Shown here piece by piece: positions 1-8,703 of a stretch of 45,402 nucleotides of DNA (position 1 is its first letter; each line of letters begins with the position of its first letter). The position numbers and the translations under genes were made by a program. The notes beneath the pieces were generated by a model, which saw only the letters and a list, made by a program, of their open reading frames with translations, ran no database searches and had not been told where the DNA came from. Location: contig DBOL01000003.1 of NCBI GenBank assembly GCA_002299555.1, forward strand, positions 7,243-52,644. Direction: 5' to 3'. Source of the DNA: Candidatus Aminicenantes bacterium UBA647. Lineage in GTDB: Bacteria > Acidobacteriota > Aminicenantia > UBA2199.

Positions 1-662
1 ACAGTAAAGGCCCCGTTCGGGTCTTTACTTGCTGTAATCGGGCGTCCTATAACAAGATAATCGGCCCCCGCCTCAACTGCCATACGCGGAGTGAAAACCC
101 TCTTCTGGTCACCCTTTGCAGCCCAATGTGGCCTTATTCCGGGAGTTATAAGTTTGATACTATTTCCAAGTTTCTCTTTCAATGGCTTTATCTCAAGAGG
201 AGAACAGACAAATGAGTCCAGACCTGATTCGACTCCAAGCCTGCATAACTTTAGAACAGCATCTTCAGTACTTAAATTGACTCCGGTCTCGGCAAGATCT
301 TCATCGAGGAAGGAGGTCAGGACTGAAACTCCAAGAATCGTAAGGTCAGTAGAATCCTTTGAAGCAAGCACCGCTTTTTTTATCATCTCTTTCCCACCAC
401 TTAAATGGATCGAAACATACTTCGGGTCATATGAGATCGAAGACCTGACCGCCCAGAAAACCGTGTTCGGTATATCCTTGAACTTCAGATCAAGGAATAC
501 TTTTTTTTTCTTTTCTTTCAATACTTTGAGGATCCTTGGCCCGTACTTCATAAATGCCTGAAGTCCAACTTTGTAGAATACTGCTTCTTTAAGAGTTTCA
601 ACAAAAGACTCTGCAACATCAAACCTGTCAAAATCAAGAGCTACAATTATTTTGTCTCTCAT
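1..662 (-). CDS. pyrF: Orotidine 5'-phosphate decarboxylase, 3' end cut by window edge
   Basis: Decarboxylates OMP to UMP, the last step of pyrimidine synthesis, in the cytoplasm. The reading frame starts with MRDKIIVALDFD, the usual first strand of the barrel. The catalytic lysine/aspartate segment FLDLKFKDIPNTV, the TPGIRP loop and the phosphate-binding GADYLVIGRPI are all present. About 220 codons are visible and the frame runs off base 1, so only a short C-terminal piece is missing. The ATG at 662-660 overlaps the pyrD stop as ATGA, which indicates translational coupling in a pyrK-pyrD-pyrF operon. The identification is secure; the exact end lies outside the window. Confidence 0.96.
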   Translation of the reverse strand, partial: MRDKIIVALDFDRFDVAESFVETLKEAVFYKVGLQAFMKYGPRILKVLKEKKKKVFLDLKFKDIPNTVFWAVRSSISYDPKYVSIHLSGGKEMIKKAVLASKDSTDLTILGVSVLTSFLDEDLAETGVNLSTEDAVLKLCRLGVESGLDSFVCSPLEIKPLKEKLGNSIKLITPGIRPHWAAKGDQKRVFTPRMAVEAGADYLVIGRPITASKDPNGAFT

Positions 663-1570
663 ATATTTAACCCTCCTCTGATCTCCTCAAGATTATCTAT
701 TTTAAGTTCGTCCATTAACTCAAGAGTTTCGTTGATAATTCTGACAGATCCGGTTGGTTCTATTATATTCACTGTTCCCGTCTGAATGGCTGTCGCTCCT
801 GCAAGTATAAATTCGAGGACATCCCTTCCAGTCATTATTCCACCTATCCCTATCACGGGGATATTCACTGCTTCTGCCACCTCCCAGACGATCTTAAGAG
901 CAAGAGGTTTTATGGCAGGGCCGGATAATCCGGCAAAAAAATTCTTAAATACAGGTTTTCTGTTTTTAACATCAAGAGCAAGGCCAAGAAAAGTATTAAC
1001 AACAGATATTGCATCTGCCCCTGCTTCCTCTGCCGCTCTTGCGACGGAGGGGACATCTGAAACATTGGGAGAAAGTTTTACGATAAGTGGTTTTTTTGTA
1101 TTCTCTTTTAAAAGCCTGACAACCTTCTTTGTGTCCGAAGGGCTCTGGGCAGGGCAACTCCCCCCGGACCTTACATTCGGGCAGGATATATTCAATTCAA
1201 GCATTGCTACCTCTTCCATTACATCCAGGACCCGGGCAACTTCGAGATATTCTTCGTCATTCCCTCCGCATACATTTACTATTATCGGAGTGGAGGTCTT
1301 AGAAGCAACTTCTTTTATAATTCCCCTTAGTCCTTCGGCTCCGGGACCAGCCAGGCCTATTGAGTTGAGAAGGCCCGATGGTGTTTCCCATATTCTAGGA
1401 GGTTCGTTCCCTCCCCGCTCTTCACTATATACCCCTTTCATGACAAATGCACCAAGAAGATCAAGGTCGAAGAATTGAAGAAATTCACCACCATATCCGA
1501 AAGTGCCTGATGCAGGAATTACCGGATTTTTAAGCTTTATAAATCCGAGGTCTGCAGTCAAATCTGCCAT
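659..1570 (-). CDS. pyrD: Dihydroorotate dehydrogenase, class 1B catalytic subunit
   Basis: Oxidises dihydroorotate to orotate with FMN, passing electrons to PyrK and NAD+. The protein has 303 residues, normal for the family. The motif NISCPN holds the catalytic Cys130 expected in class 1 enzymes, and VIGIGGIMTGRD followed by ATAIQTGT matches the FMN-phosphate site. The adjoining pyrK makes this the 1B (NAD-dependent, heterotetrameric) type. I chose the ATG at 1570 over an earlier in-frame start because a strong GGAGGAG ribosome site lies just upstream and because the protein then begins at the conserved region. It overlaps the end of pyrK by 13 bases. Confidence 0.96.
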   Translation of the reverse strand: MADLTADLGFIKLKNPVIPASGTFGYGGEFLQFFDLDLLGAFVMKGVYSEERGGNEPPRIWETPSGLLNSIGLAGPGAEGLRGIIKEVASKTSTPIIVNVCGGNDEEYLEVARVLDVMEEVAMLELNISCPNVRSGGSCPAQSPSDTKKVVRLLKENTKKPLIVKLSPNVSDVPSVARAAEEAGADAISVVNTFLGLALDVKNRKPVFKNFFAGLSGPAIKPLALKIVWEVAEAVNIPVIGIGGIMTGRDVLEFILAGATAIQTGTVNIIEPTGSVRIINETLELMDELKIDNLEEIRGGLNI

Positions 1571-2328
1571 TTGATCTCCTCCATCCGGAATACAGGACCA
1601 TCTGAGCAAACTTTTTTATATTTCCCGTCACTACCCTTCACAACACAACTGTAGCATATCCCGAATCCGCACCCCATAAATGCTTCCATAGATACAAAGT
1701 TGCTGATACCGAGACTCCCGATCTCAGAATTCAGAGACTCAAACATTTTATCCGGTCCGCAGGAGAAAGTAATATTTATACCATTCCTCTCTATGATCTC
1801 CTTTATATCAGTGGTGACCTGACCTTTTGTAAATCCTGAGCCATCATCTGTGTAAAAAGCCTTTTCCTTTAGAGCAAATTTTCCGATCTCTTCAGTAAAA
1901 AGGAGATCATCTTTTGATCTCGCTCCGTATATCAGAGAAAGATTATTTGATCCGGAATATTGTTCAATTGCAAAATAAAGAGGGGCTATCCCTCTCCCCC
2001 CTCCGACAAGGAGTATATTCTCATTTTCATATTCCGGAAAAGTATTCCCCAGGGGGCCGACAACCATTACCAGATCTCCCGTCATTTTTGATGCCAGCAG
2101 TTCACTTCCTTTTCCAACAACCTCATAATAAATATAAAAATATGGCGGATCTGTCTTAAATATTCCAAAAGGCCTTTTCAGGAGCGGATCGTTACTTCCG
2201 GAAACAGCAACCATTACAAAATTTCCCGGCTTACTATTTTCTGATATGTGAGAAGATTCGAGCTTCATCAAATAGTATCTTCCCTGAATAATTGTGTTGG
2301 TGATTACCCTGCATGCTTCTTCTTTCAT
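1558..2328 (-). CDS. pyrK: Dihydroorotate dehydrogenase electron-transfer subunit
   Basis: FAD and [2Fe-2S] subunit that carries electrons from PyrD to NAD+. The NAD-binding segment ILLVGGGRGIAPLYF and the C-terminal iron-sulfur cysteine cluster GCGFGICYSCVV...VCSDGP are clear. Two starts are possible. The ATG at 2352 lies inside the predicted promoter (its codons cover the -10 box GATAAT) and has no ribosome site. The ATG at 2328 begins MKEEACRVITN, fits the family N-terminus and sits at the predicted transcription start, so I prefer it. This implies a leaderless mRNA. First gene of the pyrKDF operon. Confidence 0.93.
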   Translation of the reverse strand: MKEEACRVITNTIIQGRYYLMKLESSHISENSKPGNFVMVAVSGSNDPLLKRPFGIFKTDPPYFYIYYEVVGKGSELLASKMTGDLVMVVGPLGNTFPEYENENILLVGGGRGIAPLYFAIEQYSGSNNLSLIYGARSKDDLLFTEEIGKFALKEKAFYTDDGSGFTKGQVTTDIKEIIERNGINITFSCGPDKMFESLNSEIGSLGISNFVSMEAFMGCGFGICYSCVVKGSDGKYKKVCSDGPVFRMEEIKWQI

Positions 2329-2334
2329 GCTCAG

Positions 2335-2363
2335 ATTATCCCATTGTGACAATCTAATGTAAA
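2335..2363 (-). promoter_or_regulatory. Predicted sigma70-type promoter of pyrKDF
   Basis: On the minus strand TTTACA (2363-2358), a 17-base spacer and GATAAT (2340-2335). Six bases separate the -10 box from the ATG of pyrK at 2328, so transcription should start at or next to the start codon. Confidence 0.6.
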
Positions 2364-2373
2364 CCCGGGAGGA

Positions 2374-2402
2374 TTGTAATTAAAACCGCATTTTACTAAA
2401 AT
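2374..2402 (+). promoter_or_regulatory. Predicted promoter of the DUF4139 gene
   Basis: TTGTAA (2374-2379), 17-base spacer, TAAAAT (2397-2402). It is back to back with the pyrK promoter and is followed by a GGGGAG ribosome site before the ATG at 2420. Confidence 0.5.
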
Positions 2403-2419
2403 ACCAAGGGGAGATCAAA

Positions 2420-4009
2420 ATGAAAGAAATCAATACAAAAGTAGATGAAGTGACAGTTTTCCTGAACAGAGCCAAGATCAGGAGAAGTGGTAAAACATTA
2501 GTGCAGAAAGGGAAACAAACACTATCAATTACAGGACTTCCGGCTGAACTTGACCCCGATTCAGTAAGAGTGAGAGCAACAGGATCGGAACCTGTCACTA
2601 TCTATGGGATAGATGTAAGGAGAACTTTTTTCAAAGATATTCCGGATGGGATAATCAGGGAATTGACCGAAAATATAGAAAAACTGGAGGAAAAGAAAAA
2701 AAAAGTAACTGACCAGTCAGAAATATTGGGGAAAAAACAACAACATATTGATGGTCTCTGGAAAGCAACCAGAATATTTGCTTCAGGTTTTGCTAAAGGT
2801 GAAATAACCATAGAGGGGCATAACGCCCTCCTTGATTTCCTTCACAAAGAGGGGAGTTCTTCCCTTACCGAGATAAGAAAAAAAGAGAAGGAAGCCGATG
2901 ATCTGGAAAAAGAGATAACAAAGCTCAGGGAAGAACACTCCCTGGCGAACAATTCCAAACCACGGGAAAAATTTACAATAGAGATAAACACAGGAGTAAA
3001 AAAAGATTGCAGAGTAAATGTTGATGTAACTTACCATATATCCGGGGCCTCCTGGAACCCTGAATATGACATAAGGATAGGAGAAAAAAATATCTTTATC
3101 GATTATCTGGCAATGATACGGCACACGACCGGAGAAGAGTGGAAAGATATTTCAATGATCCTCTCCACACTAACCCCCTCAGGAACCTCAACTGTCCCGG
3201 AGCTTGATCCATGGTTCATTGCACCCATGATGAAAAAATTCAGCGGGCTTGACCAGACCAAAAACAGCAGAGCTGTTCCAATGGCAGCTTCCGGTGCGCA
3301 GATACCGGATTCAGAGGCATCATATTCAGAAGTAATAAGGGAAGAGTTTCCCGAATCGATAGAAGCGGACATGGAACTCACTGAATTGATAAAAACCGAT
3401 ACTTCTGTTTCGTTCAAGGTCACTGAACCGGCAACAGTCCCAGGTGACGGTTCTTATCACAAAGTAAAAGTTGGGAGCCTCGAACTGAAAAAGGATCTTA
3501 AGCATATCACTGCTCCCAGAAAAGATGAACGGGTCTTTCGGACAGCAGAATCGGAGAACACTGAATTTTTTCTCCTTCCAGGAAAAGGGCAGGTTTTTGA
3601 AAATGAAGAATACCTCGGTCCCGTAAAAATAAGCCACACAGCTCCCGGGGAGAAAATAAAAATATTTGCAGGAAGTGATGATCGTATCAAAGTAACAAGA
3701 AAACTGACCTCAAAAGAGGTGGATAAAAAATTCATGAGCGACCGTAAAAAGATAAATTATTCATTTGAGATAATAGTTGAAAATTTCACTGATGGAGTAA
3801 AACATATAAATGTTCTTGATCAGATCCCGATACCTTCCCATGAAGATATTAAGATCAAACTTGAGGAGTGCTCTCCCAAAACATCAAGATCTGATGAACT
3901 TAACAGGTACGAATGGGAACTTAAAGTTGAGCCGGGGAAAAAGAGTTCGATCAAATATCATTATTCCATTGAATATCCGAGAGAAATGCAAATTTACGGA
4001 TTGCCATAA
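2420..4009 (+). CDS. DUF4139 (MuiA-like) domain protein
   Basis: A 529-residue member of the DUF4140/DUF4139 family, known from mucoidy-inhibitor A homologues, whose biochemical role is not established. Residues 1-60 resemble the DUF4140 N-terminal domain (VDEVTVFLNRAKIRR). Residues about 75-170 are lysine/glutamate-rich and probably form a coiled coil. The DUF4139 part starts near residue 190 with VTYHISGASWNPEYDIRI, a hallmark of the family. No signal peptide or membrane segment is seen, so the protein is probably cytoplasmic. A GGGGAG ribosome site precedes the ATG. It is the first gene of a plus-strand run that continues with a rhodanese after its own promoter. Confidence 0.85.
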   Translation: MKEINTKVDEVTVFLNRAKIRRSGKTLVQKGKQTLSITGLPAELDPDSVRVRATGSEPVTIYGIDVRRTFFKDIPDGIIRELTENIEKLEEKKKKVTDQSEILGKKQQHIDGLWKATRIFASGFAKGEITIEGHNALLDFLHKEGSSSLTEIRKKEKEADDLEKEITKLREEHSLANNSKPREKFTIEINTGVKKDCRVNVDVTYHISGASWNPEYDIRIGEKNIFIDYLAMIRHTTGEEWKDISMILSTLTPSGTSTVPELDPWFIAPMMKKFSGLDQTKNSRAVPMAASGAQIPDSEASYSEVIREEFPESIEADMELTELIKTDTSVSFKVTEPATVPGDGSYHKVKVGSLELKKDLKHITAPRKDERVFRTAESENTEFFLLPGKGQVFENEEYLGPVKISHTAPGEKIKIFAGSDDRIKVTRKLTSKEVDKKFMSDRKKINYSFEIIVENFTDGVKHINVLDQIPIPSHEDIKIKLEECSPKTSRSDELNRYEWELKVEPGKKSSIKYHYSIEYPREMQIYGLP

Positions 4010-4040
4010 AGCGTGAATTCTGCAAAATTCTCATCTCCAA

Positions 4041-4069
4041 TTGAAAACAGGATCAAAAGAAAGTATTAT
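4041..4069 (+). promoter_or_regulatory. Predicted promoter of the rhodanese-MauE-aminopeptidase run
   Basis: TTGAAA (4041-4046), 17-base spacer, TATTAT (4064-4069). A GAGGAA ribosome site lies between it and the ATG at 4086. Confidence 0.6.
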
Positions 4070-4085
4070 TTCAATCTGAGGAATA

Positions 4086-4562
4086 ATGAAGAAAATAATA
4101 GTTGAAATATTATCGATTCTGATAACAGCTTTGGTTGCGGCATTGATTTTCAACCAGGTTTCAGGAAACAAAACCCCTATGTTCCAAAATTACAAAAGCA
4201 CTGAATCTGTTGATCTGAAACATAATATTGAAACAATAGATATTGAGGTATTCAGATATTATCTTGAGAGAGGGGGGACTATAGTTCTGGATGCACGATC
4301 GGGAGAGGAATATATATCCGGTCATATTCCAGGTGCCAGCAGTTTCAGTAATAATGAGTTCTATACAATATTTAAAGAAAGGGGTGAATTATTACAACTC
4401 GGAAACACAGTGATAGTCTACTGTTCAGGCCCCTCATGTGAAGACTCCCACTCGCTTGCTTTAAAACTTGCAGCAAAAGGGATAGAAGATATTTTTGTGT
4501 TCGGTGGTGGTATCGAAGAGTGGATCGGAGCGGGTTATGAAATTACAGGAAAGAACATCTGA
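4086..4562 (+). CDS. Membrane-anchored or exported rhodanese-like protein
   Basis: A single rhodanese domain of 158 residues. Residues 1-23 form a hydrophobic signal or anchor segment, so the domain should face the periplasm. The domain covers about residues 50-152, with the typical LDARSGEEYISGHIPGA segment. The active-site loop is YCSGPSCEDS, with Cys113 in the catalytic position and a second Cys118. Rhodaneses move sulfane sulfur or act in thiol redox work; the substrate here is unknown. The next gene, six bases downstream, is a MauE/DoxX-like membrane protein, and this pairing suggests an envelope thiol-redox role. Confidence 0.87.
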   Translation: MKKIIVEILSILITALVAALIFNQVSGNKTPMFQNYKSTESVDLKHNIETIDIEVFRYYLERGGTIVLDARSGEEYISGHIPGASSFSNNEFYTIFKERGELLQLGNTVIVYCSGPSCEDSHSLALKLAAKGIEDIFVFGGGIEEWIGAGYEITGKNI

Positions 4563-4568
4563 TTAAAT

Positions 4569-5012
4569 ATGTTTAATTACTATAAACTAATAGAAAATAA
4601 ATATATTATTCTCTCATTCAGAATGATTCTCGGATCTGTTTTCATCTTTGCTTCAATAGACAAAATTTTACATCCGGATGCATTTGCAGAGATCCTGCAC
4701 AATTATAAAATTCTCCCGGACATTTTGATCTACGCTCCCGCTCTGTTACTTCCATGGATCGAATTAATTGCTGGCTCTTTTCTTATAGCCGGGATATTTA
4801 TGAGAGGATCAGTTCTTATTCTGAACTCACTCCTCCTCATTTTTATTCTGGCAATAACGATCAATCTTGTCAGAGGAATCACCTTTGATTGCGGATGTTT
4901 CTCAACCATTCCCGGTGAGAGCGGAAGTGTTTATTTTCTCCTTATCAGAGATATTCTTCTCCTGATCCCAGGAGCGCTTCTCTACCGAAACTACATGAAA
5001 AAAAGGAGATAA
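4569..5012 (+). CDS. MauE/DoxX-like redox membrane protein
   Basis: A 147-residue protein with about four membrane helices. The first, around residues 15-35, reads RMILGSVFIFASIDKILHP, which is typical of the DoxX/MauE superfamily. A DCGCF cysteine pair (about residue 114) lies in the loop before the last helix, as in MauE-type proteins that handle thiol or disulfide electrons. It lies six bases after the rhodanese gene and one base before the aminopeptidase gene. No clear ribosome site is seen, so translation is probably coupled to the rhodanese. The partner or substrate is not known. Confidence 0.78.
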   Translation: MFNYYKLIENKYIILSFRMILGSVFIFASIDKILHPDAFAEILHNYKILPDILIYAPALLLPWIELIAGSFLIAGIFMRGSVLILNSLLLIFILAITINLVRGITFDCGCFSTIPGESGSVYFLLIRDILLLIPGALLYRNYMKKRR

Positions 5013-5013
5013 A

Positions 5014-6210
5014 ATGAAGGCAAAAATTAAAATATCAGATCTTGACAAATGGGCTGATTTCATTCTTGATCACTCCCTTGGAGGAATAAAACCCGAGGAT
5101 GTTGTTATGATAAAAGGTGAGCCGATTACATGGCCTTTGGTCTCGGTTCTGCAGGACAAGGTTTTCAGAGCCGGTGCTATCGCCGATGTCAATATCGTTG
5201 CCCCGGACAACAACAGAGGACAAGTGTGGGGTGCATCAATAACAAAACACGGGACAGTTGAGCAAATTGAAAAAACACCCGTCTGGCACATGATAAGATA
5301 CGAATTAATGACGAAATATATTGAGGTCCTCGGATCAGAATCACCGGATCTCTTCGCCGGCCTTCCCGAGGAGACTTCAATGGCTCTTTCCAGAGTCGAT
5401 CTTCCATTCAGGAAAACCCGCCTTTCTAAGAATTGGGTTCTGACCTTATTCCCTACCAAGGCATTTGCAGATATGGAGGATATGTCCCTGGAAGAATATA
5501 CTGACATCGTTGTAGGTGCTTCGATCATAGATCCGGCATTCCTTGAAGAGGTGGAAGAGCCTATATACAAAATACTCGACAAAACAAAAAAAATAAAGAT
5601 TGAGACAGAAGAGTCTGATTCAGGAAGGATACTCGAACTGAAAATGGACATAGCTGACCGGAATGTCATAAAATGCACAGGGATGAGAAACTTCCCTGAT
5701 GGTGAGGTTTTTACAAGTCCTGATGCTAATACAGTCGAAGGTGAAATCTTTGTAGACCTTCCGATCTATTACAACGGAGTTACGATCGAGGGGATCTACC
5801 TCAAATTTGAGAAAGGCATAATAACTGATTACAAAGCTGACAAAGAACATGAAACTTTTAGAAAGATCATAGAGACAGATGAAGGATCTCACAGGCTTGG
5901 TGAAGTGGCGCTCGGGATGAACAGTGGATTAAAAACTGCTCTGAAACACCCTCTATTCGTAGAAAAAGTTGGAGGAACTCTGCATATTGCTATCGGTGAC
6001 TCTTATCCGGAATGTTTTGTGAATGATCCGGGAGCAGAAAAGAACCAATCTGAACTTGAAAAATTCTACACTGATGGTAAAGCTAACAGATCTGCACAGC
6101 ATGTAGACATAGTAACAGATTTCAGGCAGGGAGGATCAGGAAGATCTGTATGGCTTGATGATGTTAAATTGGTTGTGAAAAATGATATCTGGACGATACC
6201 TGAAAAATAG
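5014..6210 (+). CDS. M29-family aminopeptidase
   Basis: A 398-residue thermophilic-type metalloaminopeptidase (peptidase family M29), a cytoplasmic dimetal enzyme that removes N-terminal residues. All expected metal ligands can be found: Glu231 in NFPDGEVFTSP, Glu297 in RLGEVALG, His324 in LHIAIGDSY, and His363 and Asp365 in QHVDIVTDF. Length is normal. A GGAG ribosome site precedes the ATG. It is the last gene of the plus-strand run, and its stop lies four bases from the convergent recO stop. Confidence 0.92.
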   Translation: MKAKIKISDLDKWADFILDHSLGGIKPEDVVMIKGEPITWPLVSVLQDKVFRAGAIADVNIVAPDNNRGQVWGASITKHGTVEQIEKTPVWHMIRYELMTKYIEVLGSESPDLFAGLPEETSMALSRVDLPFRKTRLSKNWVLTLFPTKAFADMEDMSLEEYTDIVVGASIIDPAFLEEVEEPIYKILDKTKKIKIETEESDSGRILELKMDIADRNVIKCTGMRNFPDGEVFTSPDANTVEGEIFVDLPIYYNGVTIEGIYLKFEKGIITDYKADKEHETFRKIIETDEGSHRLGEVALGMNSGLKTALKHPLFVEKVGGTLHIAIGDSYPECFVNDPGAEKNQSELEKFYTDGKANRSAQHVDIVTDFRQGGSGRSVWLDDVKLVVKNDIWTIPEK

Positions 6211-6214
6211 GTCT

Positions 6215-6952
6215 TTAATTCATATCAACAAGATACCTTGCTGAATTCATGTTGAATTCACCATGATGCTCTATCTTGCTCTTTAATATCAGGAATACAA
6301 TTTTATATTCTTTTGAAGAGAGGGTTTCAAATATTTCAGATGCAGTATTCCTCTTTGTCCATTCAAGAAACTCAATTCCTGTTTTTTCAAGTAACAGGCT
6401 CTCACCATTCTTACACTTTTCACAAACAACACCCCTGAAATCCGACATTACCCATACTTTCAAATTGTGTTGTGAATTGCATTTATAACATCTCCCTGCT
6501 TCAAACATCATCCCCTCTATCCTTAAAATCCATACCATAAAATAGAGGATTAGATATTTCATCTCTACTCCATCTCTACTGCTGTTCAGAACGGCCTTTA
6601 TTAATTTGTATATTCTCTCTGAATTGAAGTTAGGGGGAACAAATTTCATGACTATTTCGGCTATCAGATAAAAATAGAATATCCGCCCTGGTTCAGACAC
6701 GGTCTCAAAATAACTGGTGATCACATCACCTTTCGACAATGTGGCAAGTTCTCTGTCCTCTTTCCTGTAGAAAAAAAATTCCCCCTCAGTGAAAAGTTCC
6801 AGAAGAGATCCGAACCGATTTTTCCCCTTCGATGATCCGGGGGCTACTATTTTCTGAATCCCGTTAGAAGATGTAAGCAGATGTACTATCTTGTCCTGCT
6901 CATTGAAAATATAGGAACCGACAACCAGCGCCTCTGTAGATTCTAGAGGCAT
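6215..6952 (-). CDS. recO: DNA repair protein RecO
   Basis: A 245-residue RecO, which helps load RecA at gaps with RecF and RecR. The N-terminal OB-fold begins with ALVVGSYIFNEQDKIVHLLT and continues with GSSKGKNRFGSLLELF, typical of the family. The zinc site CYKC...CEKC lies near residues 154-181. The ATG lies two bases after the mgtE stop and lacks a ribosome site, so translation is probably coupled. It is the last gene of a PC4-mgtE-recO run. Confidence 0.9.
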   Translation of the reverse strand: MPLESTEALVVGSYIFNEQDKIVHLLTSSNGIQKIVAPGSSKGKNRFGSLLELFTEGEFFFYRKEDRELATLSKGDVITSYFETVSEPGRIFYFYLIAEIVMKFVPPNFNSERIYKLIKAVLNSSRDGVEMKYLILYFMVWILRIEGMMFEAGRCYKCNSQHNLKVWVMSDFRGVVCEKCKNGESLLLEKTGIEFLEWTKRNTASEIFETLSSKEYKIVFLILKSKIEHHGEFNMNSARYLVDMN

Positions 6953-6954
6953 TT

Positions 6955-8316
6955 TCAGATAAGAACCAGCGTTGAAAGCCCGAGGAAAAACAACAACCCC
7001 AGAACATCTGTAAGCATTGTCACAATGATACCGGAGGCGAGTGCAGGATCCAGCTTAAATCTTTTAAGAGCAATTGGAATGATCGTCCCGAAAAGTGCTC
7101 CCATCGTCAAATTGAAAATTATTGCACCTCCGAAAATAAGGCCTACCTCCCACTTCTTGAACACTAAAAAAGTAATAAGTGAAGAGAGACTGCCAATAAT
7201 AACTCCATTTCCGGTACTGACCAGAACCTCTTTCATAAGTATCTTTTTCGATCTTTTCCACTCAAGTGTACCTATGACTATCTCACGAACCATGATCGCA
7301 ACGGTCTGGTTCCCTACAACTCCTCCAATCGCAGGTACAATATGCATCAGAACAGCTATGAGGATAAATTGCTCAATAGTTCCTTTGAACAACGAGATGA
7401 CAACTGCTGAAAGAGATGTGGTGAAAAGGCTCAAAAACAGCCATGGCATCCTTTTAATGATAGACTTCCCGACTCCCAGCTCGATACTGTAATCCTGGGT
7501 AACACCCGCAAGTTTATATATATCTTCGGTTGCCTCATCATGAATAATATCAATTACGTCATCAACTGTAACAACTCCGACAAGTTTATTGAGGTCATCA
7601 ACAACAGGGATCGCAAGGAGATTGTAATTAGCAACAACCTTTGCAACTTCCTCCTGATCTGTAAATACATCCACCTTATAAACATCTGAATTCATTATGT
7701 CTTTCAGCTTCATCTTCGACTTTATCAGGATCAATTGTTTGAGAGAGACAACTCCGATCAACCTATCCTCATCATCAATGACATAAAGATAAAAGGGTAC
7801 TTCAACCTCTTCCCCTGCCAACTGAATTGCTGAGATAGCATCCGCAGCTGATGTTGAGCTGGACAAAGCGAGAAAATCTGATGACATGATCCTTCCGGCA
7901 GATTCATCCGGATAAGAAAGTTGCTCCTGCAGATCAACAACCTCCTCATCTTTCATTTTCTTAAGAATCTCGATCTGCAGATCTTCATCAAAGAGTGGGA
8001 TCAGAGATGTCGCATCATCAGAGGACAATTCATTCAGGATAGGGACAATATCCCTTGTCTCAAAATCTGACAAAATTTCAACTGCGATCTCGGGTTTTAT
8101 CTCACTGATAATTTCAGAAAATTTCGATAACTCAAGCTTCCTGTCAAAAAAAAGTTTGAAAACTATATGACGCTCTGACGGGATCAAATGTTCAATCAAT
8201 GTAGCAACGTCTGCATAGTGCAATTTTATCAGGGCATTCCACAAATGCCCGAGTGTACGCAGTTTTATGAATTGCTTGGTAAACCTCAGCAGTTTTTCCA
8301 GTGCTACATCTTTCAT
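6955..8316 (-). CDS. mgtE: MgtE-type magnesium transporter
   Basis: A 453-residue inner-membrane Mg2+ channel. Residues 1-125 form the MgtE N-terminal superhelical domain. Residues about 130-255 hold two CBS domains, seen as SSDFLALSSSTSAADAISAIQ and MNSDVYKVDVFTDQEEVAKV. Five membrane helices follow from about residue 285; AIGGVVGNQTVAIMVRE is the conserved pore segment. Mg2+ binding at the CBS/N-domain interface normally gates this channel. The gene starts 14 bases after the PC4-like gene, with GGAAGG upstream. Confidence 0.94.
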   Translation of the reverse strand: MKDVALEKLLRFTKQFIKLRTLGHLWNALIKLHYADVATLIEHLIPSERHIVFKLFFDRKLELSKFSEIISEIKPEIAVEILSDFETRDIVPILNELSSDDATSLIPLFDEDLQIEILKKMKDEEVVDLQEQLSYPDESAGRIMSSDFLALSSSTSAADAISAIQLAGEEVEVPFYLYVIDDEDRLIGVVSLKQLILIKSKMKLKDIMNSDVYKVDVFTDQEEVAKVVANYNLLAIPVVDDLNKLVGVVTVDDVIDIIHDEATEDIYKLAGVTQDYSIELGVGKSIIKRMPWLFLSLFTTSLSAVVISLFKGTIEQFILIAVLMHIVPAIGGVVGNQTVAIMVREIVIGTLEWKRSKKILMKEVLVSTGNGVIIGSLSSLITFLVFKKWEVGLIFGGAIIFNLTMGALFGTIIPIALKRFKLDPALASGIIVTMLTDVLGLLFFLGLSTLVLI

Positions 8317-8330
8317 TCAGACACCTTCCT

Positions 8331-8567
8331 TCAGGCTTCCTCTTTCTCCGGTTCCACTTTCCCGGCCTTCTCTTTCGCATCAGAAAGAAATCCGATCAAC
8401 TCATCAACCTTTTCCGGCTTTACTGTTATCCCTTTCTTTGTAGGCCGCCATTCGCCATTATCGGCCAGATAGTAGATCCTTATTGAAATGAAATCAGACC
8501 CTTTGTAGTTGCTGGCTTCAATTCTTAACCTTTCCGTATCGTTTCTTTCAATTTCACCAATTATCAT
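8331..8567 (-). CDS. Small PC4/p15-like nucleic-acid-binding protein
   Basis: A 78-residue protein whose middle part resembles the transcriptional coactivator PC4/p15 domain: YKGSDFISIRIYY followed by GEWRPTKKGITVKPEKVDELIGFL. In bacteria this fold binds single-stranded nucleic acid. The tail is a charged, low-complexity stretch rich in Lys and Glu. I chose the ATG at 8567, which has GAGGTG six bases upstream, over an in-frame TTG at 8585 without a site. It is first in the run with mgtE and recO and has its own predicted promoter. Confidence 0.85.
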   Translation of the reverse strand: MIIGEIERNDTERLRIEASNYKGSDFISIRIYYLADNGEWRPTKKGITVKPEKVDELIGFLSDAKEKAGKVEPEKEEA

Positions 8568-8594
8568 TATTTCACCTCGTATCAATAATTGTTC

Positions 8595-8623
8595 AATTTA
8601 ACACTTTTTTCTACCTTGGTCAA
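8595..8623 (-). promoter_or_regulatory. Predicted promoter of PC4-mgtE-recO
   Basis: Minus strand: TTGACC (8623-8618), 17-base spacer, TAAATT (8600-8595), with a 5' leader of roughly 20 bases before the ATG at 8567. Confidence 0.55.
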
Positions 8624-8661
8624 TATAGGCTTTCACGTTGAATAAATCAGCTTCGTATATT

Positions 8662-8678
8662 AGCATTATCAAAATGCT
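8662..8678. repeat. Short inverted repeat
   Basis: AGCATT (8662-8667) and AATGCT (8673-8678) form a six-base stem with a five-base loop in the divergent gap between the PC4-like gene and the SPASM gene. There is no following T-run, so it is not an obvious terminator. It could be an operator or have no role. Confidence 0.3.
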
Positions 8679-8703
8679 CAATTGATAAAGGAATAAAAAA
8701 ACA

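Noticed and set aside
91..561. 156-codon plus-strand frame opposite pyrF
   Set aside because: It is antisense to conserved pyrF sequence and shows no protein-like motif.
786..1478. 230-codon plus-strand frame opposite pyrD
   Set aside because: It lies antisense to a certain gene, with low-complexity Ser/Thr/Pro composition and no recognisable domain.
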